Source: Hyperoplus lanceolatus
Lineage: Eukaryota; Chordata; Actinopteri; Uranoscopiformes; Ammodytidae
DNA: 64,000 bases
Assembly (NCBI GenBank): GCA_026929865.2
Contig: CM049417.1
Span: forward strand, 19,597,001 to 19,661,000
Reading direction: 5' to 3'
The first letter of the stretch is position 1. Every line of letters begins with the position of its first letter. Below the pieces are notes generated by a model, which was given only the letters and a program-made list of their open reading frames with translations, made no database searches and had not been told where the DNA came from. A program made the position numbers and the translations under genes. Positions 23,417-34,453 of this stretch are shown here, one piece after another.

Positions 23417-23874
23417 CAGGCATGTGCACCGATAGGACCAAAAAGTGCCCTTAATTAAAATAAATAAATAATAATAATCCCGACCCTTATCAATTTGAAA
23501 AAGTACTCTGCATGCACCACCCTCTCAAATTACCTTATGCAACTTGCGCACTGCCCTTCACCCCTTAACTTAGTTCAGTTATGTACAGTATATCACCTGG
23601 GTACAGGTAGGCACTGTTCTCATTATACAACCATCAAAACAACACTGACTTTGTTATGTCATCTACAAAGGGGGTCAGTAAAATGTGCCTGTCACTTTCT
23701 CATACAACACCTCTGTAGTCTATACTTGCTAGCAATCAAGCCTGTCCAATTCAAAATACAAGAAATAAAAATACAAGTGTCAAAAGGGTTCCTGTCTAAA
23801 TGAAAACACAACTGTGCCATTTATTTTTTGTCTGCTTGAGCGTCTGCCCGCCAACATGTCTGTGCACAGCCCTA
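23417..23874. mobile_element. GTGCAC-ended element (family H), copy 1
   Basis: Begins CAGGCATGTGCAC and ends GTGCACAGCCCTA. Possible 8-base duplication TAGGTGGG/CAGGTGAG, 6 of 8 matching, as in an old hAT insertion. The interior is collinear with 57653-58087: CTCTGCATGCACCACC, CTCAAATTA, AACACTGACTT, CTTGCTAGCAATCAAGC and ATGTCTGTGCACAGCCCT. Confidence 0.65.
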
Positions 23875-24491
23875 CAGGTGAGAATATGGCTGCTTGCTTC
23901 CTAGCTAGCGCCTTCAACCTGGCTTCATCAACAGTGTGTGTTTCTGAGTTCCTTGGTTATAGTGCTTTCTCTCCATACACCCCCTGTTCATGCTAATGAA
24001 TCCACAAATTAAATTGTAGAACAGAGGAGTATTTGGGGCGGGCCTTGCAGTTTTGATATGGTGGGGGAATACTCAATTAGGCTATAGGATTTGGCCCCGC
24101 CGTAATTATTACATTATAGCTAAGATAAGTGTTCAATGACGGACGGATGCTTTGATGGACTCCATTATGTGTCAAAGGGAAAAAGGAAAATGCCAGAACA
24201 GAAGAAAGAGTGAAAAAAAAAACAGACAGCGAGAAAAATTACAAGAAAGCTATCGCACACAGGAGCCCTCATGTCTGCAGCGAGCATATTTCATTACACA
24301 GCACCCAAGCTTAGGACGCAATCAAGCATATTTAGCCATCCTTGTCTCAGAACCCCCCCCCCACACACCCTCCTCCCACCCCCTAAAGCAATTATTACTC
24401 CCCAGTTTTTTACTGTGCTTTGCCATGGGGAAAATGAACCGCAGTACTTATCAGCTCAATGCATACACAAGTGACTGGGTTGGAGGACATG

Positions 24492-24494
<3 letters not shown>
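23875..24494. other. No feature seen
   Basis: Single-copy-looking DNA with an A-run near 24210 and a C-run near 24350. Confidence 0.45.
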
Positions 24495-24579
<85 letters not shown>

Positions 24580-24634
24580 CGTGCGTGTGTGTGTGTGCGT
24601 GTGCGTGTGTGTGTGTGTGTGGGTGTGTGTGTGT
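24495..24634. repeat. (GT)n with CG interruptions
   Basis: About 140 bases of alternating GT. Scattered GC steps (GTGCGTGCGTGCGTG, near 24575-24605) keep the purine-pyrimidine alternation. Confidence 0.95.
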
Positions 24635-26741
24635 TTGTGAGAGTGAGAGAGCAAGGGCATGCGTGGACGCTTGTGTTTACGTTTTGGGGGAGGCGTCAGA
24701 GCGGAGGGGAGCTGACCACTAGTGAGCAATCGGTTACCTTTTTCAATCCCATTAGCCGGCTCGCGTCAGCACATTTAGGGGCAGCGGGCGGAGCGCAGGG
24801 AGATACAGAGATAACCATAAAGATGTCACCAAAAATGCATTGTTATTTGCATTCATATTGGAAAGAGCCAAATTGATGGGGGGGGTCAAACGGGGAAGGT
24901 GAGGGTTTATGACCTGTGCATAGCTCCGCTGTCAGCAGCTCTGATCTATTGGATCGGCCAGCCTTGTCAGGCTTTACGCCTGATTATATTATCATGGCTG
25001 ACGATCAATGCCAATGAGTGATCGTCCATCCGCCAAACAGGGGTTGGGGGGGGGTATAATGAATAAAGCAGAATGCAAACGGTACATTCTTTAGTGATAC
25101 AGTGTATGAAAATGCATTGCCCATCCCGAAGCCATCTAGTTAAATGATGTATCGCGTTGTCACTGCAGGAAAAAATAAACGGTTTCAAAATATACTTACT
25201 GGCTCTTTTATTTAGCCTGTGTTTTTTTTTTAAATATTATCTAGCAGCAGCAATAGAGTGAAGCGGCAGAACGGTGGAGTCAAAAAAACAAACATACTTC
25301 ACTATTCTGTGGGTTTGTGAGCAGCTAATGTGCAGTCATTTGGGTGGCACAGCCGACAACTGCAGCATTAGTCCCCATCTAGGGACTTGTGTGTTTTGGT
25401 GGGAAGTGCTTCTCCATTTGTGAGACTCTTCAGTTTCTGGGCAGCCTCCCCGAGCCCATAACTCAGCGTCCCTTCTATCACTCCCATGCGACTGGCTGTC
25501 ATAATCATCAGCATTATGCTACCTCAATGGGCCTGATTTACAAGTCTGGACATGGCACCAGCTCTGCACCAAGGGGTAAACATGAGGCTGTTTGCTATAC
25601 CGCCAATTCTATTTCTCCCGACTGCCTCACCGTCCTACAATTTGTTTGCAAATAAAAGCCTCTAAAAAGGTTTTTCGATTTTGTTGAAATTGTAAATATA
25701 TGATTGTGTGAGTGAGTCTGCAGTTATTGCAATGGACTGTGGTATACATGAATGCATGCTTTAAAACATGTTTTGAATAAGGTCTGTATGAACAGTATGT
25801 GGGCTTACTGGGAAGGCGTCAGACAAGTTTTTTTTTTGTTTCTTATTTTGGTTGGGTGATCTGACTTTATGATGGGGGAGCCAGGAATGGGCCTTTTTTC
25901 ACACTTATATTTAATTTCAGCCTTCACACAATACAATGCAATCGAATAGAAGTGAATGTGGCTTGTTTAACAACAATGTTACGATTGCTAGATACATTTT
26001 GAATGTACAACAGAGGCTAGATGGAATACATTGTTCCGTAAAGATAGGGTACACCATCTTAATGGAATGTTCTCTCTCTTTCGCTTGATATTTTGCTTTC
26101 AGTTAATGCAAATTAGTTGAACTGATTCAATCTTATTGTATTATTTTGACACGTTAACTTTTTGTTCCCAAGAAGATCATAATAACCCTTTTAAGGCCTT
26201 GCTTAAAAAAACAAACAAAAACAACTACTCTCTCCATTTCAATACTTGACATAAGGTCCCTTGTTATTTTAAATATCACGCACAATTTTCTATTACATAC
26301 AAATCACCCTTATATTATGTTAAAAATGACAAATAAAATGCAATGTCCATTACATTGGATGGAATCATATTATATTCCTTCTGCATACGAAGTAACTAGA
26401 CAAGCTCATTGTGCTTTAGATGTTACAATGTCTTTCATGGAGAAATGACGGGTCTTATTATGTCTTGAGGCCATTTTTCCCCACCTTAAGGCAGGCACTT
26501 GGCCCTTCCCTTAACCCTCTCACTCATTCCATAATATTATATTAGCCCATATTCATCCGTGCATTGCGCCTGCTAAGTGATAGGCCACATTAATCATTTT
26601 TTTTTATACATACACACACAATAACAGTTCTATGCGGCATTCCAAAACCGCCCGCTGATAGCTGCCATTTCTTATCACTCCAGTTCAATATAGCGGCGGC
26701 TGCATGAAGGCACTTTTGCTTGCTCTCTGAATGGAGCAGAC
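24635..26741. other. Noncoding; several candidate conserved stretches
   Basis: No gene or transposon recognised. 24735-24880 contains TTGTTATTTGCATTCATATT, an octamer-type core. 24910-25030 and 25430-25660 also look like single-copy regulatory DNA. 25680-26600 is plainer and AT-rich. Confidence 0.3.
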
Positions 26742-26750
26742 TGAGAGAGA

Positions 26751-26807
<57 letters not shown>

Positions 26808-26816
26808 AGAGAGAGA
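26742..26816. repeat. (GA)n microsatellite
   Basis: Pure (GA) over about 26757-26803, with imperfect flanks. Confidence 0.95.
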
Positions 26817-27709
26817 ATGCATTTTCCTTCAAATTACTTAAGCTGACTACAAAGATATTCGTGGAGCTTCATGGTTTTTTTCTACAGACACTGAAAAAAG
26901 GGAGGGGACTTTTTGTGCAGTGGGGAAAACACTGTTGATGGCATAAAATATCCTATATATTATTCTGGGGTTTATCTCATACTGTTACGGGCAGATGCTG
27001 TCATGGGTTCATGTGCTATTTTCATTTTGTATGTACAATAAAATAACGCCGGTAGAAAAATAATCAGGAAAGTGTGCAAAACAAATTGATGTTCGTTCAA
27101 CTTCGAAAGTCACTATTTGTAAGGCGACATCCCAGATGCTTGTGGAACTCTCACCATCACCGACTGCCTCTGTTCCTTCGCAGTTTATGTTTTCCTTTAT
27201 ATTTCTGCCTCTCAATAAATGGCGAGTGTTATCACGCCATCTGCGGCATTAATTTAAAATGCCTAATACATTAGCTAATCACGCAGGTTTATTTTCCCGC
27301 TTGTGGAGTTGTAGGCTGTAGCATTTGCGAGGGAAATGTGTGTATTCCCCAGTAGTTAATGAACTAAGGCTGAATGAGCTTTGTGAATGAGCTTCACATA
27401 GCTGCAAATGGAATACGGGTTTCAGCAGGAGAGAATTTGATTTGTCTCCAAATGGCATCGGGTAGAGGAGAGACATTAGCAGTGTGGGCCCATGGGCGGA
27501 CCCGCGGTATGCCAGGAGACCCTTTGATAGACAACAGCACAGCAGGAAAAAAAAGAAGAAGAAGAAAAAGTGGATAGGAAGTGGAATTCAGGACTACAGT
27601 GCCAAGAGACACTTTTTCTCTTTCACTCTCTTTGCTCCCAATTGCTCCCAGTGCCAGAGACACGGGCCGCTGCACAGACAGATGGCACGGAGGTGTGTAT
27701 GTGATGCGC
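26817..27709. other. Noncoding; candidate conserved stretch 27120-27300
   Basis: 27120-27300 (GCGAGTGTTATCACGCCATC, GGCATTAATTTAAAATGCC) has regulatory-looking texture. The rest is unremarkable apart from a GAAGAAGAAG run near 27550. Confidence 0.3.
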
Positions 27710-27824
27710 GGGTGTGTGTGTGTGTGAGAGAGAGAGAACGTGTGTTTGGGAGTGGTGGGCGATGACGCCATTGCAAGTGTAGGAGATATAGGAGGAGAAA
27801 ATGAAGGAGGGAGAAGCACTGCAG

Positions 27825-27892
<68 letters not shown>

Positions 27893-27906
27893 GTGTGTGT
27901 GTGTGT
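27710..27906. repeat. Two (GT)n arrays with GA run
   Basis: (GT)n then (GA)n at 27710-27737, and a longer (GT)n with a single C interruption at 27826-27906. Confidence 0.93.
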
Positions 27907-28375
27907 AGGCATTACGCTTAGACACTGCAGGTGAATAGGGGCAACGTTTTAAACTCAGATAGTATCATGAAACTTTTGACTGTAGATTACTGACATTTGA
28001 ACAATTATTCGTTTTCAATTATTTTTGAATATATATGCTAATTTGGCAAAACCTTACTATTTATGTGTACATCTGCATCTTTTAAAAAAAAATATAAATA
28101 TTGGATCAAGCCAGAGTTATCTTTATTTTATGTTCTCAACCTAAACAAGTCTTTACTGAACAGTTTCTGGACACAGCCTTTTTTCATTTCAAAAACAGGT
28201 CTTAAAAATGCATTGTTTTGCACGTTTTTAAGAAGAAGTTACAACTTGTGAACAAATATTTCTGTAATAACCATTTGAATAGTGCTAAGAATGATCACGG
28301 AAAGTACAGTTAATGTATTGGATAAAGGTACTGTATATTGAGTAGCCTATTTAAAAAAAAAACAAATGTTGAAAT
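27907..28375 (+). repeat. Dispersed repeat D copy
   Basis: Contains AGACACTGCAGGTGAATAGG, GATTACTGACATTTGAACAA, AGGTCTTAAAAATGCATTG, TTGTGAACAAATA, AATAGTGCTAAGAATGATCA and a last block GTTGAAATAATGG. It has the most complete set of blocks in this orientation and defines the family with 39775-40155. Confidence 0.7.
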
Positions 28376-29326
28376 AATGGCCTTTAAATATGGTTGTATT
28401 ATTAATGTATACTATGTAAGACGTATATAGTGTGGAGCATTGAAAGCAAGGCGCCTCTCCCGATGACAAGAGGCACACCGAATACTAGCAGAACTATTGG
28501 TGAATGAGAAGGAGGATGTGGCTGGGAAGCATTCTGTATTGACAGACTGCCATCTACTGGAGTTTACAATCATTTCAATACACACTATTTCACCACAATG
28601 GCTTCTTTTTGCATATCACATAGGAACACATGTAATTCCCTCCAATGACTGTGGTTTATTGTACTTAGTCCAGCTCTTATGCAGACAGAAAGCAACTCTA
28701 TTAACAGCTGGACAGTCTAAATATTGGTTTGACTTTTTCTCCATTACTGTGTATTTGTCCATTCTATAAACTAGGCGTTCCATCTATTACAGGAGACTTG
28801 TTTAGGACATTCATCAGGAGATTTTAAGAAAATAATCAATCTTTAGAATCATGTAAATAGACATTTCATGTAAGATAACTTATGCCAACCAGCGATGTCA
28901 GGTAATGACTTTTGCGACCAATGCATTTCTTTTGATTTGTTTTTCTTTGAATAAGAAGAAGACTTTAAACAAGTTCAATTCATTTGGTCTAAAAATAAAA
29001 ACCAGAAGCCATTCGTGTAGGGCGGCATGTACTGTATATCTGAAAGGCTCAACATGAATGAGAGCCACAGTGAGTTCAATGATTGGAAGGCAAGTAGCAT
29101 TGCCTCAGACAGGGAGAGCCTCCTGGTTGAGCCTCGGAGGGCAAATGGTGACGCACAGCACCATCTTGTGGTTTAAAAAAAACTGGATAAAAGGTTCGGC
29201 ACAACACCCACATGTACTGTACACTGTACATTTGATATGGAAACAGGAAAGAAGTAATAAAAGCAATTTAAATTTGCTTTTATTTTTGCATTATGTATTT
29301 TCGGTATGTGTGTGTGCAAGTGCGTG

Positions 29327-29329
<3 letters not shown>
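28376..29329. other. No feature seen
   Basis: AT-rich DNA with chance frames only. Confidence 0.5.
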
Positions 29330-29376
<47 letters not shown>

Positions 29377-29520
29377 AAAGAGAGAGGGAGAGAACTCATA
29401 ACGCCTTTCAAAATGTCACGGGACTAATGAGCAGCCGGTGTGCCTTTAACGGTCATGAAATATGTACCAGACTTAAATACCTCATCCATAGTGCCTTGAG
29501 ATAATTCCGGGCATTTCATT

Positions 29521-29558
<38 letters not shown>

Positions 29559-29562
29559 ACAC

Positions 29563-29638
<76 letters not shown>
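29330..29638. repeat. Inverted pair of (TG)n and (AC)n arrays
   Basis: (TG)n at 29330-29374 and (AC)n at 29522-29638 (two interruptions) face each other across about 150 bases. They are complementary and could pair as a hairpin. Confidence 0.95.
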
Positions 29639-29640
<2 letters not shown>

Positions 29641-30549
29641 TGGCTAGTCTCTAGGCGGCAGAATTATTCCTCCTTTTGCCGTGGAGCTACAATTCATTTT
29701 CCACGCTTGTTTCCTCATAATCACAATAGCAATGTAATGTTAAAGAATTAGTACTTTTTTATGAAGATACATTAGGTGGGGGTAATACAGTACATTTGTA
29801 CAATCCTTTGAACAAGACTGCTGCACATGCTGTAGTGCAGTGTGTGTACTGCATTGAAGTAATCTGGGAGGTTATCCTAAATTCCCCGCTAATCATTTAA
29901 TACTGCTTTTTTTTTTGGTATTTTCTTGTATTTTTCTACTATGACCAGTTCTTCAATCTGTAACCCTGTGTCTGTTTGTGGCTTAAGATTCAAGCCTGGA
30001 AAACCCCTCTACCCACCCACGCGCCCACTATCTGACATGAAACAGATTTGATCCGTTTTTTTTTCAGAGCGTATCTGTCGTTTTTTCACACAGGCGCATT
30101 TATTTTTAAATGACACATGTCAGCAGTCAAGGGATTATGCTTTTCTTTTTTTCCTTTTTTTTTTGCTAATCACCAAAAAACATAACCTGCCCTGACATTT
30201 ACTGTGCCAGTCCCCTTTTATTTCTCATTTAGATAGCTCATTTTGATCTTTCTTTTATTCCCATTGTGTTTTTGGGCTACAATCAGTTGTATTAACCATT
30301 AATGTCACGCTCCGCCAAGTTCCATTATTATCTGGTGCAAAAAAAAGTGATTTAGCAGTGGGGTGGAAAAAAAGCAGGAGTTGGGGGGCCTAATTTCACA
30401 AACTTGTTTCTACTGACGTCGGTCGAATAGACTCATCATTATTCATCCAGATTTGCTCTTCTGTGAGTGGGCATGAGAAGGTGGTTTAATCTGTGGGGCT
30501 ATTAACCATCTATCAAAGCATCTTGGAGGTAAATACCCATGATGGAAAT
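29639..30549. other. Noncoding; candidate conserved stretch
   Basis: No gene. 30020-30540 has TGTATTAACCATTAATGTCA and GGGCTATTAACCATCTATCA with no repeat signature. It could be regulatory, on texture only. Confidence 0.3.
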
Positions 30550-30905
30550 GCAGAGGTGTAATAGGAATAGGTACTTTTCCTTTTACTTTACTTAACATAT
30601 TTTCTGTGCATGTTACTTCATACTTCTACTCCATTACAATTCAGTGGAACATATTCTACTTTTAACTAATAATAATAATAATATAATCAAACATTGTACG
30701 TTAAAATACTCAACAGATGTTAACTTCATCCCAATTACAAGCAATATAGACAATATATAATGGCATGCATTTTCGTGTAACCCCATACAAAATGAACTAA
30801 ATACTCTTGATACTTAAATACTTTTCAAATCAGATACATTGTACTATTACTCTTTTACAAATGTTTAAGGTATCTCTAATCTTACTCAAGTATGGTTGCC
30901 AGGTA
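30550..30905. repeat. ACTT/AAGT-rich dispersed repeat (family I), copy 1
   Basis: GGTACTTTTCCTTTTACTTT, CATACTTCTACTCCATTACA, ACTTAAATACTTTTCAAATC and AATCTTACTCAAGTATGG match a fish repeat type built on ACTTTTACT or TACTCAAGTA. Similar to 38265-38940. Superfamily not assigned. Confidence 0.6.
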
Positions 30906-31054
30906 CTTATCCACAGTCTACATGCAATGAAATCAGCTGCATAATGGTTCTCGACTGTATACACTGCAGTATGTTTGTTTGAAGGGCACCTCCTGCCCTG
31001 ACTCAGGCCTTACAGGACCTTCTTGTGCATGTGCCCAGTTGCGTGTGAGTGTGT

Positions 31055-31057
31055 GCA

Positions 31058-31145
<88 letters not shown>

Positions 31146-31172
31146 CGTGCGTCTGTGTGTGTGTGTGTGTGT
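31055..31172. repeat. (GT)n microsatellite
   Basis: Long (GT)n to about 31141, a GGGTGCGTGCGTC interruption, then a second (GT)n block to 31171. Confidence 0.95.
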
Positions 31173-31879
31173 GCGCGCCTGTGTGGTTTTTGCTAACCAG
31201 CTATTCTTGAGTGCACTCAAGTGTAAGCACACGCACAACATGTGGGGGACGAGCTGTGATGGATTCCTGGTATCGTTGGTCGTTATTTGTGGCGTTGCCT
31301 ATAACCACAATTCCCCAGCCACAGCTTATTGCAATGGGGCTGAGGCTGAGCGAGATATACTCCGAAAAAGGCTGGCACTAAGCCACTGGACTTTGTAATA
31401 ATTCATCGGCCAAAAAGCCCTCCATGTACTCACCGTGCAATATTTATACCCCCAGCTGAATGTGTTTCCTCAGCTACATCAGCACACAGGCCCGGGGCAG
31501 GGATTTTTTTTTCTCCTCACAGAGAAGATTTTAGTTTGTCAGACCGTATTCAAATCTGGGAAACAATTCGACATTATAATTCATTTTTCCCCTAGTGATC
31601 ACGTTCTGCCTTGTAATACTTAATGTTTTAATGCCTCCATCTAATCCCTTGCCTACATCCCTAGTTGTTCTTACTTTTTCATGATTATTTACTAAAAAAT
31701 TAAATATAATAAAGAGAGACAATGCAGGGAACAACATGGTTTTGTAATACACATGTGTCAATATAGAGACTTCCATAACATGTATTAGTTCATCAAAGGT
31801 CCACAATGTACATTTAGGTGTTGATATGACTAAACTTTTGCCAGTGTTTGCGTCTGTATATTTCTCCTATTCAACATTC
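31173..31879. other. No feature seen
   Basis: Single-copy-looking; chance frames only. Confidence 0.45.
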
Positions 31880-32250
31880 TTTTTTCAGCCATTATCTCAA
31901 CATTAGGTTTGTTTCAATACTCCGAACCAAATATCTCAACTTCTTAAGGCACTTACATAAACTAAACCTGCCATTATCATTCTTAGCACTATTCTGAAGG
32001 TTATTACAGAAGGATTTGTTCATTATTGTTGTTAACGGTCTACTTTAAGATACATTTGTCTTCTTAAAAACATGCATAAAACAAATCTGTACAACCGGTG
32101 CATCGTATTCTTTGAACATAAGTAAGATATTGCCAAATTTACATAATGTATTCAAACATTTCTGACAAAAAAAACTGTAATGATAAAATATGAATAGTTT
32201 AAATGTCAGTAATCAACTTGCAAAGTGTAATGCAAATATCCACAAGTTAA
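31880..32250 (-). repeat. Dispersed repeat D copy, reverse
   Basis: Its reverse complement carries ACAAATCCTTCTGTAATAAC, AGAATAGTGCTAAGAATGAT, CTTAAGAAGTTGAG and TTTGGTTCGGAGTATT, collinear with the 39775-40155 copy. Confidence 0.7.
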
Positions 32251-32396
32251 ATATATTGCCCTATTCAACTGCATTGCCTCGTCCTGAACTTTATCTGCAT
32301 CGCATAATGAATATTGCCTTCATCTAATCCCTTGTCTATATACTTGTTCTAACTTTTGATATTAAGCAGCACTGTCAGTGAGTGTGCTCTGTGTCC

Positions 32397-32442
<46 letters not shown>

Positions 32443-33079
32443 AGCCTCTTTGTATATTCTCCCTCACTCTATTTGCAGTATATACGCCCGTCCAATCCAC
32501 TCTGAAATCCCAATAGAGCTTAATTCCGTTGTTTGTCTGGATTTGTCTTTGATTATCTCTTTCTTTTTCTCTCATTCCTTCATTCTCTTTCTAACATCTT
32601 TGTTGTTGTGATGTTTTCATTACACATTTATTTCCCCCTTCTTCAGAGAGACTTCACATTAAATTTTAAATGCTTCAAAATGTGGTTTGAAAAAAAAATG
32701 TCTGACTGAACTTGCTAGTGATGAGGCTCGCTTAAAAGATGCAATGAGGCGAGAATGTTAAATGCCGCAGTTGTATGGACAAATTATGTTAGGTAATCAT
32801 ATAGCACTAAAACCTTGGTGAACACATCTTAGAGTTTCTTTTAATGTAAATAAAAGTTTTCCTCATCAATATTAAATATTATTGCTGTGTGTGCTTTCGT
32901 GAATGTAGAAAATACAAAAACCATCTTGTGCACTTCTTTTCAGTTACAATGTGAGTTCCGACTAATCTTAGAAGACGTGAGAAGTAAATGAGCAAATCAG
33001 TGTTTAATTTCAAAACTGGATCAATTTGAAACCATCCCCTCCAGTCAAAAACAGCTAGTAATGACTTTAAATGTAACAC
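32251..33079. other. Noncoding with a (GT)20 array
   Basis: (GT)20 at 32400-32439. Otherwise AT-rich, with no coding or repeat signature. Confidence 0.6.
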
Positions 33080-33112
33080 AATCTATATATATATATATAT
33101 GTATATAGATTG
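33080..33112. repeat. AT-rich perfect palindrome
   Basis: AATCTATATA...TATATAGATT around a (TA)n centre forms a self-complementary stretch of about 32 bases. Confidence 0.8.
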
Positions 33113-34167
33113 TTTCCATTATCAAACTTGTTAGATTCTGTTAAGAGGGCTTTTCAGTTCAGACTGTGTTATTAATGTCACCTTTAATACAAACTTAGAA
33201 GTTGGTTTGTCAAAGACAAGTGCAAAGAAAACAAATGGTCACTGAATTTTTTTTTTCTTTAATGAAATAAAATGATCCTCATAATAGCCTAGTTATATAA
33301 TACATGTGTAGAACAAACACTGCACATTTCAGTGTGCAAAGTTCAAATACATGCTTTTGTCGGCCACGGATCAAAACGGTTTCTGTCCAATCCGTTCATA
33401 AAACCCATCCGCATCTCATTTTGAAAATAAGGATATAAAAGACTCTGGTTTGGGTTCTAAAAGCTCTCCCACACCATTCTGTGTTTTTTTATAATGAAAA
33501 TTATGTTCCAATTTATTATGAAAGCCGCTTTTTTCATATTAAAAGCTTAAAGCAAAAGAGAAATATGCTGGTGCTTGCTTATTAGCCAATTAAGCTCTTT
33601 TCTTTTCTTTGTCCTAATTAAATTACCTTACCACAAATGGGAAGTTTAATGAGGCAAACATTGTGTAAAAGGGAAACAATCTGCTGCCTTATTGACTGTG
33701 TGGTGTCTTGATGTTGAAAGAATATACTTCTTCAACTCACCAATCAATGAGCCTCCTCTGTTGGGCTCATGCAGGTGCCACCATGCTGCCCGTTGCCGTG
33801 GTTGTTACCTCGCCGACGCACCACTCAAAGGAATGCCCCCTTTTTGCCCCCACCTAGGAGATGAGAAATATAGTGGGATCAAGATTTTTCATCTCAAATA
33901 GTTTGACAGAAAAAATGACACATACGACGCATATCAAAAGCCCCTGTAAACACAAATACACAAAATCCTTCTAACTACGTAATTTGGGGAGTTTGGGCAT
34001 GATAGTAAGCACCTGTTTCAATCCAAATAAGAGATATTGTCAAATAACTTTTATCAAACTTTACAGACAGTTTGTTTAAATTAGGTGGGCTATGCACTGG
34101 TTCTTATTACACAATACACAATTATCTGCCCCCATTGGGACAGTTTGATATGGCCACGCCCACAAAG
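33113..34167. other. Noncoding; candidate conserved stretch near 33500-33680
   Basis: 33500-33680 contains TTAGCCAATTAAGCTCTTTT and GTCCTAATTAAATTACCTTA, homeodomain-type cores in repeat-free DNA. No gene recognised. Confidence 0.3.
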
Positions 34168-34350
34168 TCCGGTGGCGTAGTGGATAGAGCGCGTATCATA
34201 TTGGCTCCGGCCTTCATTGCGGTGGTCGCAGGTTCAAATCTGACCCGTGGACCTTTACTGCAGGTCATCCCCCCTCTCTGTCTCCCCATTTCAACTCTGT
34301 ACTATCTAGTAAAGCTTGAAAATGCTTTTTTTTCAAAATGCTTTTTTTTA
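34168..34350 (+). mobile_element. tRNA-derived SINE
   Basis: Same family as 10665-10858. A box TGGCGTAGTGG at 34173-34183, B box GTTCAAATC at 34232-34240, and the body GACCCGTGGACCTTTACTGC, GGTCATCCCCCCTCTCTGTC. The 3' tail repeats the unit AAAATGCTTTTTTTT twice. Confidence 0.88.
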
Positions 34351-34453
34351 AAAACAGCACCAAAACCAACCGGGGTCCCATAACTTTTATGTGTGCAGTG
34401 TCATTATTGCGGTTCTACCCTAAGGTCAAATCCTAGTATTAAAAAAGAATCAT

